From: an uncultured Bryobacterales bacterium
Lineage (GTDB): Bacteria; Acidobacteriota; Terriglobia; Bryobacterales; Bryobacteraceae
Direction: 5' to 3'
Assembly: GCA_937959285.1 (NCBI GenBank)
Contig: CALGAR010000063.1
Coordinates: 60,083-124,082 of the forward strand
Length of the DNA: 64,000 nt
A program made the translations under genes and the position numbers. The notes under the pieces are model-generated. The model was given only the letters and a program-made list of their open reading frames with translations, was not told the origin of the DNA and searched no databases. This document shows, in pieces, positions 34,291 to 44,035 of this stretch (positions are counted from its first letter, which is position 1; every line of letters starts with the position of its first letter).

Positions 34291-34316
34291 AGCCCTCCGT
34301 CGGAAAGCGGAGGGCT
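34291..34316. terminator. Terminator-like hairpin
   Basis: AGCCCTCCG and CGGAGGGCT form a 9-bp perfect stem around an 8-base loop between two minus-strand genes. There is no T-run on either side, so it may be a weak terminator for the 34411-34854 gene or a structured 3' end. Confidence 0.45.
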
Positions 34317-34410
34317 CGTGCGAGGTCGGTAAGGGACACCAAGACTTTCAGGCTGACAACGGGCTACGGGCGCGGCAAGCTCCGGCCGGGCCCGGTCGAG
34401 CTTCTGCTGG

Positions 34411-34854
34411 CTAGCGGTTCAGAGCTGCTAGAGTGGGCAGGGAGCATTGCCCGGAACTTGCTGGCGGTTCGGCGCTAACGCGCTCCCCGCCGGAGACCTT
34501 TTCACCGTGGCCCTTTTCCCACCAGATGGTTGACTCAACAGCGTAGGTGGAGATCAGCGCCATCAAACCGCTGACGCTGGTCGCCTCTTGCTGGCTGAAC
34601 TTGCGGGTTTCCCCATTAAAGGTCATCGTGGCGTTTTCCATGTCGATCCGGTACGTTCGGGTTTCCCCGGGTTGATACTTCTTTCCACCCTGGTTTCCCG
34701 CATCGGTGGTAACGCCGCTTGAAACCACCCAGGTCAATTCTTTCTTTACCGGATTCCAAGTGACTGATTCCAGCCGCCGTTGAGGTTTGTCCTCGGCCAT
34801 GCCCAAGGAAGCCAGGCCAAAAAGTACGGCCAGGGCCACGCGGTACGATTTCAT
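34411..34854 (-). CDS. Small secreted protein, function unknown
   Basis: A 147-residue protein. ATG 34854 is preferred to the 35013 start because GGGAGGA lies just upstream and the sequence then opens with a signal peptide (YRVALAVLFGLASLGMAE). The mature part (RRLESVTWNPVKKELTWVVSSG, YRIDMENATMTFNGETRKF) is beta-rich, and the C-terminal tail has little regularity. I do not recognise a family. Conserved features such as catalytic triads are not apparent. Confidence 0.65.
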   Translation of the reverse strand: MKSYRVALAVLFGLASLGMAEDKPQRRLESVTWNPVKKELTWVVSSGVTTDAGNQGGKKYQPGETRTYRIDMENATMTFNGETRKFSQQEATSVSGLMALISTYAVESTIWWEKGHGEKVSGGERVSAEPPASSGQCSLPTLAALNR

Positions 34855-35343
34855 TGAGTCCTCCCGTTTGTACGACCGGCGCGCGAAAGGGCGGCTGAAT
34901 TGCCGCCTTCGACAGCGTGCATCTGCTCCTTTCCCTAGCACGCCTGCTGCCGCAACTATGAAAAACCGGAAACCACGCTTCTCAAACGGCTGGAAGGTAG
35001 TTTTTTCCGGCAAAAAATGCGTTTGTCACTCCGTAATTGGATGACGCGGTGGCTCGATCGCTTCATCCGTTTGACCGTCCCGATGCGCGCCCTCCGCGGC
35101 GTTCATCGCCTAAGAGTCCTTCCTCCGAACGAAGACACGCATTTGCATCCGTAACCCACGCTCCTCGCAAAGCAGAAGAGCGGCTCAGTACACATGTTAT
35201 GTCGATTGTACTTCGGCCCGTACCGTTTTCATCACGGCTTACAAAGGGGGAGAGATCAGCGTTTCTTGACTGTACACGGAACCGTACGGATTGAATCGCC
35301 AGCTTGGCGTCAGAAGGAATCCAGCGAATGCAGGAATGTGGGA
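34855..35343. other. Intergenic region without a supported gene
   Basis: About 490 bases between the secreted protein and tRNA-Pro. The only open frames (35037-35294 and overlapping ones) lack a ribosome binding site and family-like composition. The part near 34860-34990 should hold the promoter of the minus-strand secreted-protein gene and the part below 35343 the 3' trailer of the tRNA. No repeats or RNA motif recognised. Confidence 0.5.
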
Positions 35344-35421
<78 letters not shown>

Positions 35422-35536
35422 ACAGCAGCTAACTTTCTCAGCATACTCCTCTTGTTGGAATCAACGCAACTGAGCTTTGGCTCGGCATACCCTCGTCATC
35501 GCCCTGCTCGATGCTGGTATCTTCAGAGTTTCGGCC

Positions 35537-36109
35537 ATGACGAGAGAACAAGCCTGGCAGATCGTTTGTGAATTCATTCAATCCGACAGCCTCCGGAAGC
35601 ACGCTCTTGCCGTCGAAGCCTGCCTTGTCGCCTACGCCCGGAAGTTCGGCGAAGACGAAGAGAAGTGGGCTGTCACGGGTCTCCTGCACGACTTCGACTG
35701 GGAGATCCATCCGACGCTCCCCGACCATCCCACAAAAGGCGAGCCGATCCTCGCCGAACGAGGCGTCAGTGAGGAGATTCGGCGCGCCATTCTTTCGCAT
35801 GCGAGCTTCACGGGCGTACCGAGGGTCACGCCGCTCGAAAAGGCGCTGTTCGCCTGCGACGAGCTTGCCGGCTTTCTTACAGCCGTCTCCTATGTAAAAC
35901 CCGGCCGGAGCATCCACGAAGTGGACGTGAAATCCGTGCGGAAGAAGATGAAAGACAAAGCCTTTGCCCGGGCGGTGAGCCGCGAGGACATTGTCCAGGG
36001 CGCCGCCGAACTCGGAGTCGATCTCGACGAGCACATCGAGTTCTGCATCCGGGCGATGCAAGCACGGGCGGCCCAGCTTGGATTAGAGGGTGTCGCTGCA
36101 CAAGCCTGA
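35537..36109 (+). CDS. HD-domain phosphohydrolase-like protein
   Basis: A 190-residue protein starting at ATG 35537; the longer frame from 35477 adds a non-conserved leader. The HD metal site is complete: first His in LRKHALAVEA, the HD pair in LLHDFDWEIHP, further His in ILSHASFTGVP and the last Asp in ACDELAGFL. It is of the type often annotated as HD-domain/HDIG hydrolase, acting on nucleotides or phosphorylated small molecules. Substrate unknown. It lies just after tRNA-Pro and before the DegT-type gene. Confidence 0.88.
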   Translation: MTREQAWQIVCEFIQSDSLRKHALAVEACLVAYARKFGEDEEKWAVTGLLHDFDWEIHPTLPDHPTKGEPILAERGVSEEIRRAILSHASFTGVPRVTPLEKALFACDELAGFLTAVSYVKPGRSIHEVDVKSVRKKMKDKAFARAVSREDIVQGAAELGVDLDEHIEFCIRAMQARAAQLGLEGVAAQA

Positions 36110-36173
36110 CAGCACCTTCGTCGGTTTTCCCCGGCTGCCCGAGGCGTACAATCTGAGAGCGGGAGGAAGCATC

Positions 36174-37496
36174 GTGGGATCTACAGGTCGCAGGCAGTGG
36201 ATGGCAGCGGTGGCTGCTGGGCTCTCGGCGTTCCAGAGGGTGCGTGCATCTGACAAGAAACCGGCGCTGCTTGGCGGCGCACCGGTGCGGCGGGAGCCCT
36301 TCCCTTCATGGCCTGTTTTCGGTGAGCCGGAGAAGCGCGGTCTTCTCGGCGTCCTCCGCAGTGCGAAGTGGGGACGCGGGAGTGGAAAGACTGTCGAGGC
36401 TTTCGAGGAAGCCTACGCGAAGCTGGTCGGGGCCCGGTACTGTCTTGCGACAGCGAACGGAACCAGCGCGCTCCTGACCGCACTTGCGGCAGCCGGCATC
36501 GAGGCTGGCGATGAGGTGGTCGTTCCGCCGTACACCTTTATCGCCACCATCAACGTCGTGCTGATGCGGCACGCGTTGCCAGTCTTTGCCGACACCGACA
36601 TCGAAACATTCCAGATCGATTCCAAGAGTATCGAAGCGGTGATGTCGCCCCGAACGACCGCCATTCTGCCCGTGCATCTCGGCGGCGCCGCCTGTGATCT
36701 CGATGCGATTACGTCCATCGCAAACCGGCGCAACGTCATTGTGATCGAGGATGCCTGTCAGGCGCATCTGGCGGAGTGGCGAGGCCGGAGAGTCGGCTCA
36801 ATCGGTAAGGCAGGGTGCTTCAGCTTCCAGGCCAGTAAGAATCTCAACTCCGGTGAAGGCGGTGCAATGCTCACCAACGACGCGCAGTTTGTGGAGCGAG
36901 CCTTTGCCTTTCACAACAACGGGCGCGCCCGCCGCACCGCTGCACCCGACTTCACCTACGCCAGCTACGGAGCGAATCTCCGGCTCACGGAGTTTCAGGG
37001 AGCGCTCCTGCTTGCCCAGATGGAGCGCCTGGAACGGCAAGCCAGGCAGCGCGATGAAAACGGCCGGTATCTCACATCGATGCTCGCAGAGATCGACGGC
37101 ATCACCCCTGCCAAAACCTACTCCGGTTGTACGCGCAACGCCTATCATTTGTACATGTTCCGCTATGATGCGTCCCGGTTCGCGGGCCTTTCAAAAGCGG
37201 GCTTTCTTAAAGCGCTGCGGGCAGAAGGCATCCCGGCTTCGGGCGGGTACGCCCCTCTCAATCGCGAGCCCTTCCTGGAGCAGGTGATTCAGTCAAAAGG
37301 CTATCGCGCCATCTACGGCGAGGCCAGGCTGAAGCAATGGCGGGAGCAGAATCATTGCCCGGCCAATGACCGCCTTTGCAACGAAGCGATTTGGCTAACG
37401 CAGAACATGCTGCTTGGGCCGCGGTCGGACATGGAACAGATCGTTGAAGCGGTCCGAAAGATCAAGGCGCACGCGCCTGAGCTCGCGAAAGGATAG
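36174..37496 (+). CDS. DegT/DnrJ/EryC1/StrS aminotransferase-family protein with Tat-like N-terminus
   Basis: A 440-residue PLP enzyme. GTG 36174 is chosen because GGGAGGA is 5-6 bases upstream. The core has ATANGTSALLTALAAAGIEAG, VVPPYTFIATINVV, a catalytic lysine Lys222 in SFQASKNLNSGEGG, and HNNGRARR, matching the DegT/StrS family of sugar aminotransferases and dehydratases. The N-terminus (STGRRQWMAAVAAGLSAF) looks like a twin-arginine signal, which is odd for an enzyme that uses nucleotide sugars in the cytoplasm. Export is an inference. No sugar-nucleotide genes are adjacent. Confidence 0.87.
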   Translation: MGSTGRRQWMAAVAAGLSAFQRVRASDKKPALLGGAPVRREPFPSWPVFGEPEKRGLLGVLRSAKWGRGSGKTVEAFEEAYAKLVGARYCLATANGTSALLTALAAAGIEAGDEVVVPPYTFIATINVVLMRHALPVFADTDIETFQIDSKSIEAVMSPRTTAILPVHLGGAACDLDAITSIANRRNVIVIEDACQAHLAEWRGRRVGSIGKAGCFSFQASKNLNSGEGGAMLTNDAQFVERAFAFHNNGRARRTAAPDFTYASYGANLRLTEFQGALLLAQMERLERQARQRDENGRYLTSMLAEIDGITPAKTYSGCTRNAYHLYMFRYDASRFAGLSKAGFLKALRAEGIPASGGYAPLNREPFLEQVIQSKGYRAIYGEARLKQWREQNHCPANDRLCNEAIWLTQNMLLGPRSDMEQIVEAVRKIKAHAPELAKG

Positions 37497-37502
37497 AAGA
37501 GC

Positions 37503-38501
37503 CTAGCCCCCGATTGCGTACATAGGCCGCGGCGGAGGCACGAACTTCGCGGTGTTGATCTCATGACCGACCCATTTGCGCCTGACGGTCTCCCGGATCG
37601 TGGCCGCAATCTCTTCGTCGGAGGCTCCAGAGCGGAGTAAAGACTTCACATCCGTTTCTTCAATGGCAAAAAGGCAGTATCGAAGTTTGCCGTCAGCCGT
37701 AAGCCGGATGCGATTGCAGTTGAGGCAGAAGGGGCGGCTGACCGAGGAGATGAAGCCGACCGTGCCAATCCCATCTGCGAAGCGGTACTCCGCCGCCGGA
37801 GCGCGCGGATCGGATGCCGGGATCTCCACGAGAGGCCCAATCTCGCGGGTCAGCATCGCCAGAATGTCGTCCTGCAGAAGGACCTTGTCGCGCTGCCACA
37901 GTCCTTGCGAGTCGAGCGGCATGAACTCGATGTAGCGGACCTCAATTCCGTGCTCACGTCCGAAGCGGGCTAAAGGGACAATGTCGGGCTCAACCAAGTC
38001 CTTGACGGCGACGGCATTAATCTTGATCGGATGAAAGCCGAGGCGCAGGCAGGTTTCGATCCCGCGCATCACCCTCGGCAAGTCGTCACGCCTCGTGATC
38101 TGCCGGAAGCGCTCGCGGTCGAGCGTGTCGAGATGAATATTCAGGCGCCGCAAACCTGCGGCGTAGAGCGCTTGGGCCTGCTCGCTCAGCAAGACGGCAT
38201 TCGTGGTCAATGCGATGTCGCGGATTCCCGGAATGGCGGCAAGCTTTTCGATCAGGACGGGGAGGTCTTTGCGAAGAAGTGGTTCTCCACCGGTGATGCG
38301 GAGCTTGGTTACCCCGAGTCCGGCCGCCACACGCGCGACCCGCTCGATTTCCTCAAACGATAGGATTCCGGCTCGTGGTATGTATTCCACGCCGGTTTCC
38401 GGCATGCAGTAGAAGCACCGGATGTTGCAGCGGTCGGTGACGCTGATGCGCAGGTTGTCGTGAAGGCGACCGAACCCATCGAGCAATGGAGCGCCGCTCA
38501 T
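37503..38501 (-). CDS. moaA: GTP 3',8-cyclase (molybdenum cofactor biosynthesis protein A)
   Basis: A 332-residue radical SAM enzyme. ATG 38501 is chosen over the longer frame to 38834, which is antisense to nadA. The first [4Fe-4S] site is CNIRCFYC, then ITGGEPLLRKDL, and the C-terminal second cluster is in FCLNCNRIRLTADGKLRYCLF; the protein ends in the family-typical Gly-Gly. It converts GTP to 3',8-cyclo-7,8-dihydro-GTP, the first step of molybdopterin synthesis with MoaC. It starts 8 bases after the nadA stop, so nadA-moaA form one unit; both are Fe-S enzymes but in different pathways. Confidence 0.97.
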   Translation of the reverse strand: MSGAPLLDGFGRLHDNLRISVTDRCNIRCFYCMPETGVEYIPRAGILSFEEIERVARVAAGLGVTKLRITGGEPLLRKDLPVLIEKLAAIPGIRDIALTTNAVLLSEQAQALYAAGLRRLNIHLDTLDRERFRQITRRDDLPRVMRGIETCLRLGFHPIKINAVAVKDLVEPDIVPLARFGREHGIEVRYIEFMPLDSQGLWQRDKVLLQDDILAMLTREIGPLVEIPASDPRAPAAEYRFADGIGTVGFISSVSRPFCLNCNRIRLTADGKLRYCLFAIEETDVKSLLRSGASDEEIAATIRETVRRKWVGHEINTAKFVPPPRPMYAIGG

Positions 38502-38509
38502 TGGACAGC

Positions 38510-39439
38510 CTACTTGAGGGCCAGCATTCGGTCGACTGGAATTCGCGCGCGCTTGATGAGGTCGTCGCTCAGCTCCACGCGCGGCTCGAGATTCGCCAGG
38601 CAGTCGCGCAGCTTTTCCAGTGTGTTGCGCTTCATGTACGGGCACTCGCTGCAGTTGCATTGCTCGTTCGGAACGAAGTGGAACCGCTTGTGGGGGGCAA
38701 GCTTGTTCAGCGAGTGCTTGATGCCGCTTTCCGTCATGATGATGAACTCTGCGGCGTCGTTTTGCACGCACCAGTTGATAATCGCCGACGTCGAGCCGAT
38801 AAAGTCGGCCATGGAAAGCACATCCGCCGGACATTCAGGGTGGGCCGCCACGAGAGCCTGCGGATGCTCGCTGCGGAGCCGGGTCAGCCGCCGGGCAGGG
38901 AAGGTGGCATGGACGATGCAGGCGCCCTGCCAGATGCGCATGTTCTCCCGCCCCGTCTGCCGCTTGACGTAGTTCCCGAGGTTGATGTCGGGCAGGAAAA
39001 GAATGGGTTTATCGGCCGGGATTGAGTTGACGACGTCCACGGCGTTGCGTGAGGTACAGAGAATATCGCTCTCTGCCTTCACCTCGACCGAGGTATTGAT
39101 GTAGCTTACGATCACATGGTCCGGATGGCGCTGCTTAAAGGCCCGAATTTGCTCGGCGGAGCAGCTTTCCACCAGGCTGCAGCTTGCCTCGCGGTCGGGC
39201 ACGACAACCACCTTGTCCGGGTTCAGGACTTTGGCGGTTTCCGCCATGAACCACACGCCGCAGAACGCGATGACATCGCCGTCGAAGTCACGTGCCTTCC
39301 GTGCCAGTTCAAGACTGTCGCCGATTGCGTCAGCCAGCTCCTGAATCTCGGATTCCTGATAGTGATGGGCTAGCAGTATCGCTCGACGCTCCCTCTTGAG
39401 TTCAAGGATTTCCTCGGCCAATGTCAAAGCTGCAGGCAT
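38510..39439 (-). CDS. nadA: Quinolinate synthase
   Basis: A 309-residue enzyme that condenses iminoaspartate and dihydroxyacetone phosphate to quinolinate in NAD synthesis, using a [4Fe-4S] cluster. It has AHHYQESEIQELAD, the ligand Cys segments AFCGVWFMAET, HPECPADV and NEQCNCSECPYMKRNTLEKL. Length is normal. It is followed by moaA on the same strand. The partner nadB (aspartate oxidase) and nadC are not in the window. Bases 39440-39712 upstream hold its promoter and no supported gene. Confidence 0.97.
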   Translation of the reverse strand: MPAALTLAEEILELKRERRAILLAHHYQESEIQELADAIGDSLELARKARDFDGDVIAFCGVWFMAETAKVLNPDKVVVVPDREASCSLVESCSAEQIRAFKQRHPDHVIVSYINTSVEVKAESDILCTSRNAVDVVNSIPADKPILFLPDINLGNYVKRQTGRENMRIWQGACIVHATFPARRLTRLRSEHPQALVAAHPECPADVLSMADFIGSTSAIINWCVQNDAAEFIIMTESGIKHSLNKLAPHKRFHFVPNEQCNCSECPYMKRNTLEKLRDCLANLEPRVELSDDLIKRARIPVDRMLALK

Positions 39440-39712
39440 GGTACTCCGTTGACCCGATTGTAACTCAGGGCGTGTCGTTCACCCAATTACTCATCAGATG
39501 CGCACGGACACACAAAAGATGCGAATCGCGAGGGACGTTCGTGAATATAATGGCGGTGAGGCCACAGATAAAATACAAAGAGAAGGCCATTAAGAAGACA
39601 GCGGTACTACACTGCCCGACTTCCTTCTGATTACGTTCCACCGCACGGGAGAGCTGGCCGCATAGGTCACCATCAATTCTGAATCCATGATTGTTTCGAG
39701 TTGGGGGCTTCC

Positions 39713-41851
39713 ATGCGAAGCGTAGGATTTCTTGTGTTTTGTCTATCGGCGGCTGGAATTTCGACTGTATTGGCGCAAGCCGCCACCGTGAGTTGCGCTC
39801 CTGCCAGTTCGCCCGTCGTGATACGAGCTGAGGGAATCACGGAGCGAATCGGCGATATCGTGCTGCACTGCTCGACGGTTTCACCCGACGCCGCGGTGAA
39901 CGGCAACCTGACGGTCTTTCTTTCCGCGAATGTCACGAACCGCCTTACGGATGGTCAGGTGAGCGGGGTTACGCTTACCGGGGAAACGGTGGGCGCCCAA
40001 CCCGTCACGCTCCCCGTGGCGGCCCGGCTGACCGGTCCCGGTACTCTTACATTTCATGGCGTCAATTTCCCTGTCGATCCTTCCGGGATCACCAGCCTCC
40101 GGATCAGCGGAATCCTGGTGAATGCGTCGGCGGAGCAGCCCCGTGCTACTCCGAGCCCGATTCGCGCGTTCGTCGGCTTCAATGGCAGCAACACTTTGCT
40201 CTCGTCCAACGCTGAGCTCCCTGTCGGCGTTCCGCAGCCTGGGCTGTTTGCAACTGTGAAACCGGAAGTGGTCCAACGCGCCCGCGCGCTTCCAAATCCG
40301 CTGACGGTCTCGGCGCTGCTGGCCGAGGGCACCCGCGCAGCTTCCATCCGCTTCACGGAGGGCTTTTCGAGTTCGTATAAGGCTCGTGCGAAAGCAATCG
40401 CAGCGGGTGAGGATACGGGCACGCGTTTGATCGTCCGCTTCCAGGGATTTCCCGCCGGCTCCAAGCTCCTCGTCCCAAACGCCATCGCCGGCTCATCGGC
40501 CTCCGAGCCCACCTCCACCGGCGACTTGGGTTTGCCGCCCTCGGCGGGTGTCTATACCCCGGCTGTTCCGGGCGGAACACTGCTCCTGTCGCGTGTCGAA
40601 GGCGCCGATAGCAGCGGGACGGGCGGCGCTCCTGTATTCGCTCCGGCTGGAACCGGTCCCGTAAATCTCGAAGGTGTGGGAGAAGTCCTGCTGGCCGATG
40701 GCACGGGTTATGTCGTCTATGAAGTCCTCGATGAAAATCAGACGCTTGCGGAAAGCGCTCAGCTTCCTGTGTTCCTTGGCACCGCGGACCTGAATCGCAG
40801 CGTGGCAGTCGCGGCCGAAGTCTCATTCGCGCCCGTATCTACGGTGTTTCAGGCCGCCCCCGAGCCCGCGCCGATTCCCCGATTCAGCGCGGTTGTGCCA
40901 GAGCTGGACTGCACTCTTCTCGGGGACTGCACGGCACAATACTTCCCCCGCCTCTCCGTGGATCCTGCGGCGCTCTCCTATCAGGCCGCCTCCGGATCGG
41001 CTCCGGTTAGCGATTTTCTCCGTGTCATCAATGCCGGCTCCGGTACGCTTCAATGGACGTACTCGCTTACGTATCTTTCTGGAGAAGGGTGGCTGGTTCT
41101 GGATCGCGGACCTGCCGGATTTCGAGCGAGCGTATTGCCGCAGGATCTGGAGCCCGGAATCTACGAAGCCGTTCTGACGATCGATGCTGGTCCGCTTGCC
41201 GGCTCCAAAGTGATTCCGATCCGATTCGAGGTAACAGACCCCGTACCCCAGCCCGTGCCGCCGCCCGTCATCGCCGCCATCACCAACGCCGCTGACTTCA
41301 CACAAGGCGCGCTACAGCCGGGCTCAACCGCCACGATCTTCGGAGTCCGCTTTAGCGGGCTTTTGTCGGTGACGTTCGACGGCGTGCCCGCCGACATTCT
41401 GTTTGCGAACTCGGAACAGCTAAACGTCGTGGTGCCTCCGGGTTTGACCGGCAAGGCATTCGCCGACGTCATAGTCTCGGCGGACTCCCGTCCAAGCAAC
41501 GCCGTCCGCGTCGCGATCGCGCCTGCGGCGCCGGCGATTTTCGGCATCCTCAACGCCGATTCGCAGCTGAACGCATCGGCGACGCCTGCGCTTACGGGTA
41601 GCGTTGTCCAGATCTTCCTGACTGGAGCGGAGGCGTACGGCGGGACTGTCGATGTTAAGATCCACGATCGGGAAATGCTGGTTCCGTCGTACGCCGGTCC
41701 CGCGCCCGGGCTCGCCGGAGTGCAGCAGGTGAACGTGGCTGTCCCGATCGATCTGCCCACGATGAGGAGTGAGGTGGTGGTGTGCGTCACTCCGCCAGGA
41801 GGCGAGCGGGTGTGCAGCAGACCCAAGGAGATCTATCTGGAGCATCCGTAG
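39713..41851 (+). CDS. Secreted protein with BACON-like region and Solibacter-type (TIGR03437-like) C-terminal domain
   Basis: A 712-residue protein. ATG 39713 gives a signal peptide (SVGFLVFCLSAAGISTVLAQA); an upstream TTG would add four residues. The long N-terminal part is beta-rich, repetitive Ala/Pro/Thr sequence. At about 415-525 a BACON-like stretch appears (LSYQAASGSAPVSDFLRVIN, GSGTLQWTYSLTY, EPGIYEAVLTID). The C-terminal 190 residues (ITNAADFTQGALQPGSTATI, FANSEQLNVVVPPGLTG, APAAPAIF, VQQVNVAVPIDLP) match the uncharacterised C-terminal domain expanded in Solibacter-like Acidobacteria. Function unknown; surface or secreted. This protein is the best lineage marker in the window. Confidence 0.85.
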   Translation: MRSVGFLVFCLSAAGISTVLAQAATVSCAPASSPVVIRAEGITERIGDIVLHCSTVSPDAAVNGNLTVFLSANVTNRLTDGQVSGVTLTGETVGAQPVTLPVAARLTGPGTLTFHGVNFPVDPSGITSLRISGILVNASAEQPRATPSPIRAFVGFNGSNTLLSSNAELPVGVPQPGLFATVKPEVVQRARALPNPLTVSALLAEGTRAASIRFTEGFSSSYKARAKAIAAGEDTGTRLIVRFQGFPAGSKLLVPNAIAGSSASEPTSTGDLGLPPSAGVYTPAVPGGTLLLSRVEGADSSGTGGAPVFAPAGTGPVNLEGVGEVLLADGTGYVVYEVLDENQTLAESAQLPVFLGTADLNRSVAVAAEVSFAPVSTVFQAAPEPAPIPRFSAVVPELDCTLLGDCTAQYFPRLSVDPAALSYQAASGSAPVSDFLRVINAGSGTLQWTYSLTYLSGEGWLVLDRGPAGFRASVLPQDLEPGIYEAVLTIDAGPLAGSKVIPIRFEVTDPVPQPVPPPVIAAITNAADFTQGALQPGSTATIFGVRFSGLLSVTFDGVPADILFANSEQLNVVVPPGLTGKAFADVIVSADSRPSNAVRVAIAPAAPAIFGILNADSQLNASATPALTGSVVQIFLTGAEAYGGTVDVKIHDREMLVPSYAGPAPGLAGVQQVNVAVPIDLPTMRSEVVVCVTPPGGERVCSRPKEIYLEHP

Positions 41852-41888
41852 CCTGAAAGTGCTGCCGCAGAGCGGTACCCTGTGACTG

Positions 41889-43970
41889 ATGCGGCGGCTT
41901 TTCCTGATTGCGATGCTTTTGCGGGCATGTGTCTGCCTCGCGGCGGACAAAATGCCCTTCTCCCTTGAGCAGGTGCTCAGTTCTGCTTTCCCTTCCGATA
42001 TGACCGTAGCTCCTGCCGGAGCGAAGGCAGTCTGGGTCCTGAATGCCAGGGGTGTCCGCAATCTGTGGATGGCTGAGGCTCCGGGATGGCGGGGCAGGCC
42101 CATCACTTCTTACCGGGAGGATGACGGTCAGGAGATCAGCGAACTGCAGTGGACGCCCGATTCCGCAAGCGTGGTCTTTGTCCGCGGCGGCTCAGCCAAC
42201 CGCTCCGGTGAAATCCCCAACCCGGCCCACAATCCCCAGGGCGCGGACCAGGCGATATGGATCGTTCCCGCTACGGGTGGAGTGCCCAGGAAAATCGGCG
42301 ATGGAAGCGGTCCTGCGGTTTCTCCCAAGGGTGATCTGATTGCATGGGTGCGCGGAGGACAGGTTTGGTCGGCGCCTGTCAGCGGCGGACGAGAGGCTGT
42401 CCTTTTTAAAGCGCGCGGTGCTTGCGCCCGGCTCCGGTGGTCTCCCGATGGCAGCCGCCTGGCCTTCGTCAGCAGGCGCGGAGACCACAGCTTCATCGGC
42501 GTCTATGACTTCGCCTCGAAGTCCGTCCGCTTTCTTGATCCAAGTGTCGATCTGGACGACTATCCGGTCTGGTCTCCCGACGGAAAGTGGATTGCCGCGC
42601 TCCGGTTTCCTGCCCGGAAGCTTCCGCAAGCCTTCACTCCTGAACGCGAAGGATATCCGTGGTCGATTCGGGTGATGGATCCGGCCACTGGAACCGGCCG
42701 CGAGCTTTGGAAGGCAAAGCCGGGGCGCGGAAGCAGCTTCCAAGCACTCGCGTCTGACGAGCAATTGCTCTGGGCTGCCGGTGGCCGCCTCGTCTTTCCC
42801 TGGGAGGCCGATGGCTGGACGCACCTGTATAGCATTCCGGTCGACGGTGGAGATCCTTTGTTGCTGACTCCAGGAGAGTTCGAAGTCGAGCAGGCCGAGC
42901 TTACCCCGGACCGCGCGGAAATGATCTATTCCGCCAACGACGGAGACATCGACCGGCGCCACCTCTTTCGAGTACGGGCGGATGGGGGACGTCCCGTGGC
43001 GCTGACCAGTGGCTCGGGCAGCGAGTGGTCGGGATCGCTGACGGCGGACGGCTCCGCGCTTGTTCACCTGAGATCCACGGGGATGAAGCCGGCGCACGCG
43101 GCGGTCTTGCTCAAGAGCGGCGAGCTGCGCGACTTAGCGCCTTCCGCGATTCCCTCCGAATTCCCGCTGAGCGCGCTGGTCGAGCCTAAGCCGGTGATCA
43201 TTACGGCCAGCGACGGGATGAAGATTCACGGCCAACTGTTTGCGTCCGCGGATGCGAAGGCGGGTGATAACAGACCTGCCGTGATCTTCCTCCATGGTGG
43301 TCCGCGACGGCAGATGCTGCTCGGATGGCACTATTCGAGCTACTACCACAACGCCTATGGCCTGAATCAGTACCTGGCGTCGCGAGGGTATGTGGTCCTA
43401 TCCATAAACTACAGGAGCGGGACCGGGTACGGCCTCGACTTTCGGGAGGCGCCCAACTGTGGCGGTGGCGGAGCAAGCGAGTTTCAGGACGTTCTTGCCG
43501 GCGCCGAGTACCTGCGGAAGCGGCCCGAGGTAGATCCCCGGCGCATCGGACTTTGGGGCGGCTCCTATGGCGGGTATCTTACGGCACTCGGCTTGTCACG
43601 AGCATCCAACCTGTTTGCCGCCGGCGTCGACATCCACGGCGTACACGACTGGAACGTGGTGATGCGCAACTTTTTCCCGTCCTATGATCCTCGCGAGCAC
43701 GAAGCTGTCGCGCGGCTGGCCTTTGAAAGCTCACCGATGTCTTCCGTCAAAGGCTGGCGTTCGCCAGTACTGCTGATCCATGGTGACGACGATCGCAATG
43801 TCCCATTTAGTGAGACGGTTACGCTTGTCGAGGAACTTCGAAAGCAGGGCGTGGAGTTCGAGCAGCTGATTTTCCCGGACGAGGTCCACGGTTTCCTGCT
43901 GCACAGTAGCTGGGTGCGAGCGCTGCAAGCAACCGCGGATTTCCTCGACAAGCACCTGCGAAAGCAGTAG
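41889..43970 (+). CDS. S9-family prolyl oligopeptidase-like serine peptidase
   Basis: A 693-residue secreted enzyme with a short signal peptide (FLIAMLLRACVCLAA), a seven-bladed-type beta-propeller built on repeats such as WTPDSASVVFVRGG, VSPKGDLIAWVRGG, WSPDGSRLAFVSRR and WSPDGKWIAALRF, then an alpha/beta-hydrolase domain. The catalytic triad is visible: Ser559 in GGSYGGY, Asp633-635 in HGDDDRN and His667 in EVHGF. It should cleave short peptides after dipeptidyl- or prolyl-like recognition in the periplasm. It follows the TIGR03437-like gene by 37 bases and may share its transcript. Confidence 0.93.
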   Translation: MRRLFLIAMLLRACVCLAADKMPFSLEQVLSSAFPSDMTVAPAGAKAVWVLNARGVRNLWMAEAPGWRGRPITSYREDDGQEISELQWTPDSASVVFVRGGSANRSGEIPNPAHNPQGADQAIWIVPATGGVPRKIGDGSGPAVSPKGDLIAWVRGGQVWSAPVSGGREAVLFKARGACARLRWSPDGSRLAFVSRRGDHSFIGVYDFASKSVRFLDPSVDLDDYPVWSPDGKWIAALRFPARKLPQAFTPEREGYPWSIRVMDPATGTGRELWKAKPGRGSSFQALASDEQLLWAAGGRLVFPWEADGWTHLYSIPVDGGDPLLLTPGEFEVEQAELTPDRAEMIYSANDGDIDRRHLFRVRADGGRPVALTSGSGSEWSGSLTADGSALVHLRSTGMKPAHAAVLLKSGELRDLAPSAIPSEFPLSALVEPKPVIITASDGMKIHGQLFASADAKAGDNRPAVIFLHGGPRRQMLLGWHYSSYYHNAYGLNQYLASRGYVVLSINYRSGTGYGLDFREAPNCGGGGASEFQDVLAGAEYLRKRPEVDPRRIGLWGGSYGGYLTALGLSRASNLFAAGVDIHGVHDWNVVMRNFFPSYDPREHEAVARLAFESSPMSSVKGWRSPVLLIHGDDDRNVPFSETVTLVEELRKQGVEFEQLIFPDEVHGFLLHSSWVRALQATADFLDKHLRKQ

Positions 43971-44035
43971 GGGCGCCTGTCCGAATGAGAGGGGAAAGGA
44001 GCCCTTCTGAGCACGGTTTCTGCTACCTTGACCAC

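Noticed and set aside
35037..35294. 85-codon open frame in the gap before tRNA-Pro
   Set aside because: No ribosome binding site, no hydrophobic or domain pattern; likely chance.
39546..39630. Leaderless 26-codon peptide after TATAATGG upstream of the TIGR03437-like gene
   Set aside because: The TATAAT overlaps the ATG, so it cannot be both promoter and start; the peptide has no features. Probably just promoter sequence.
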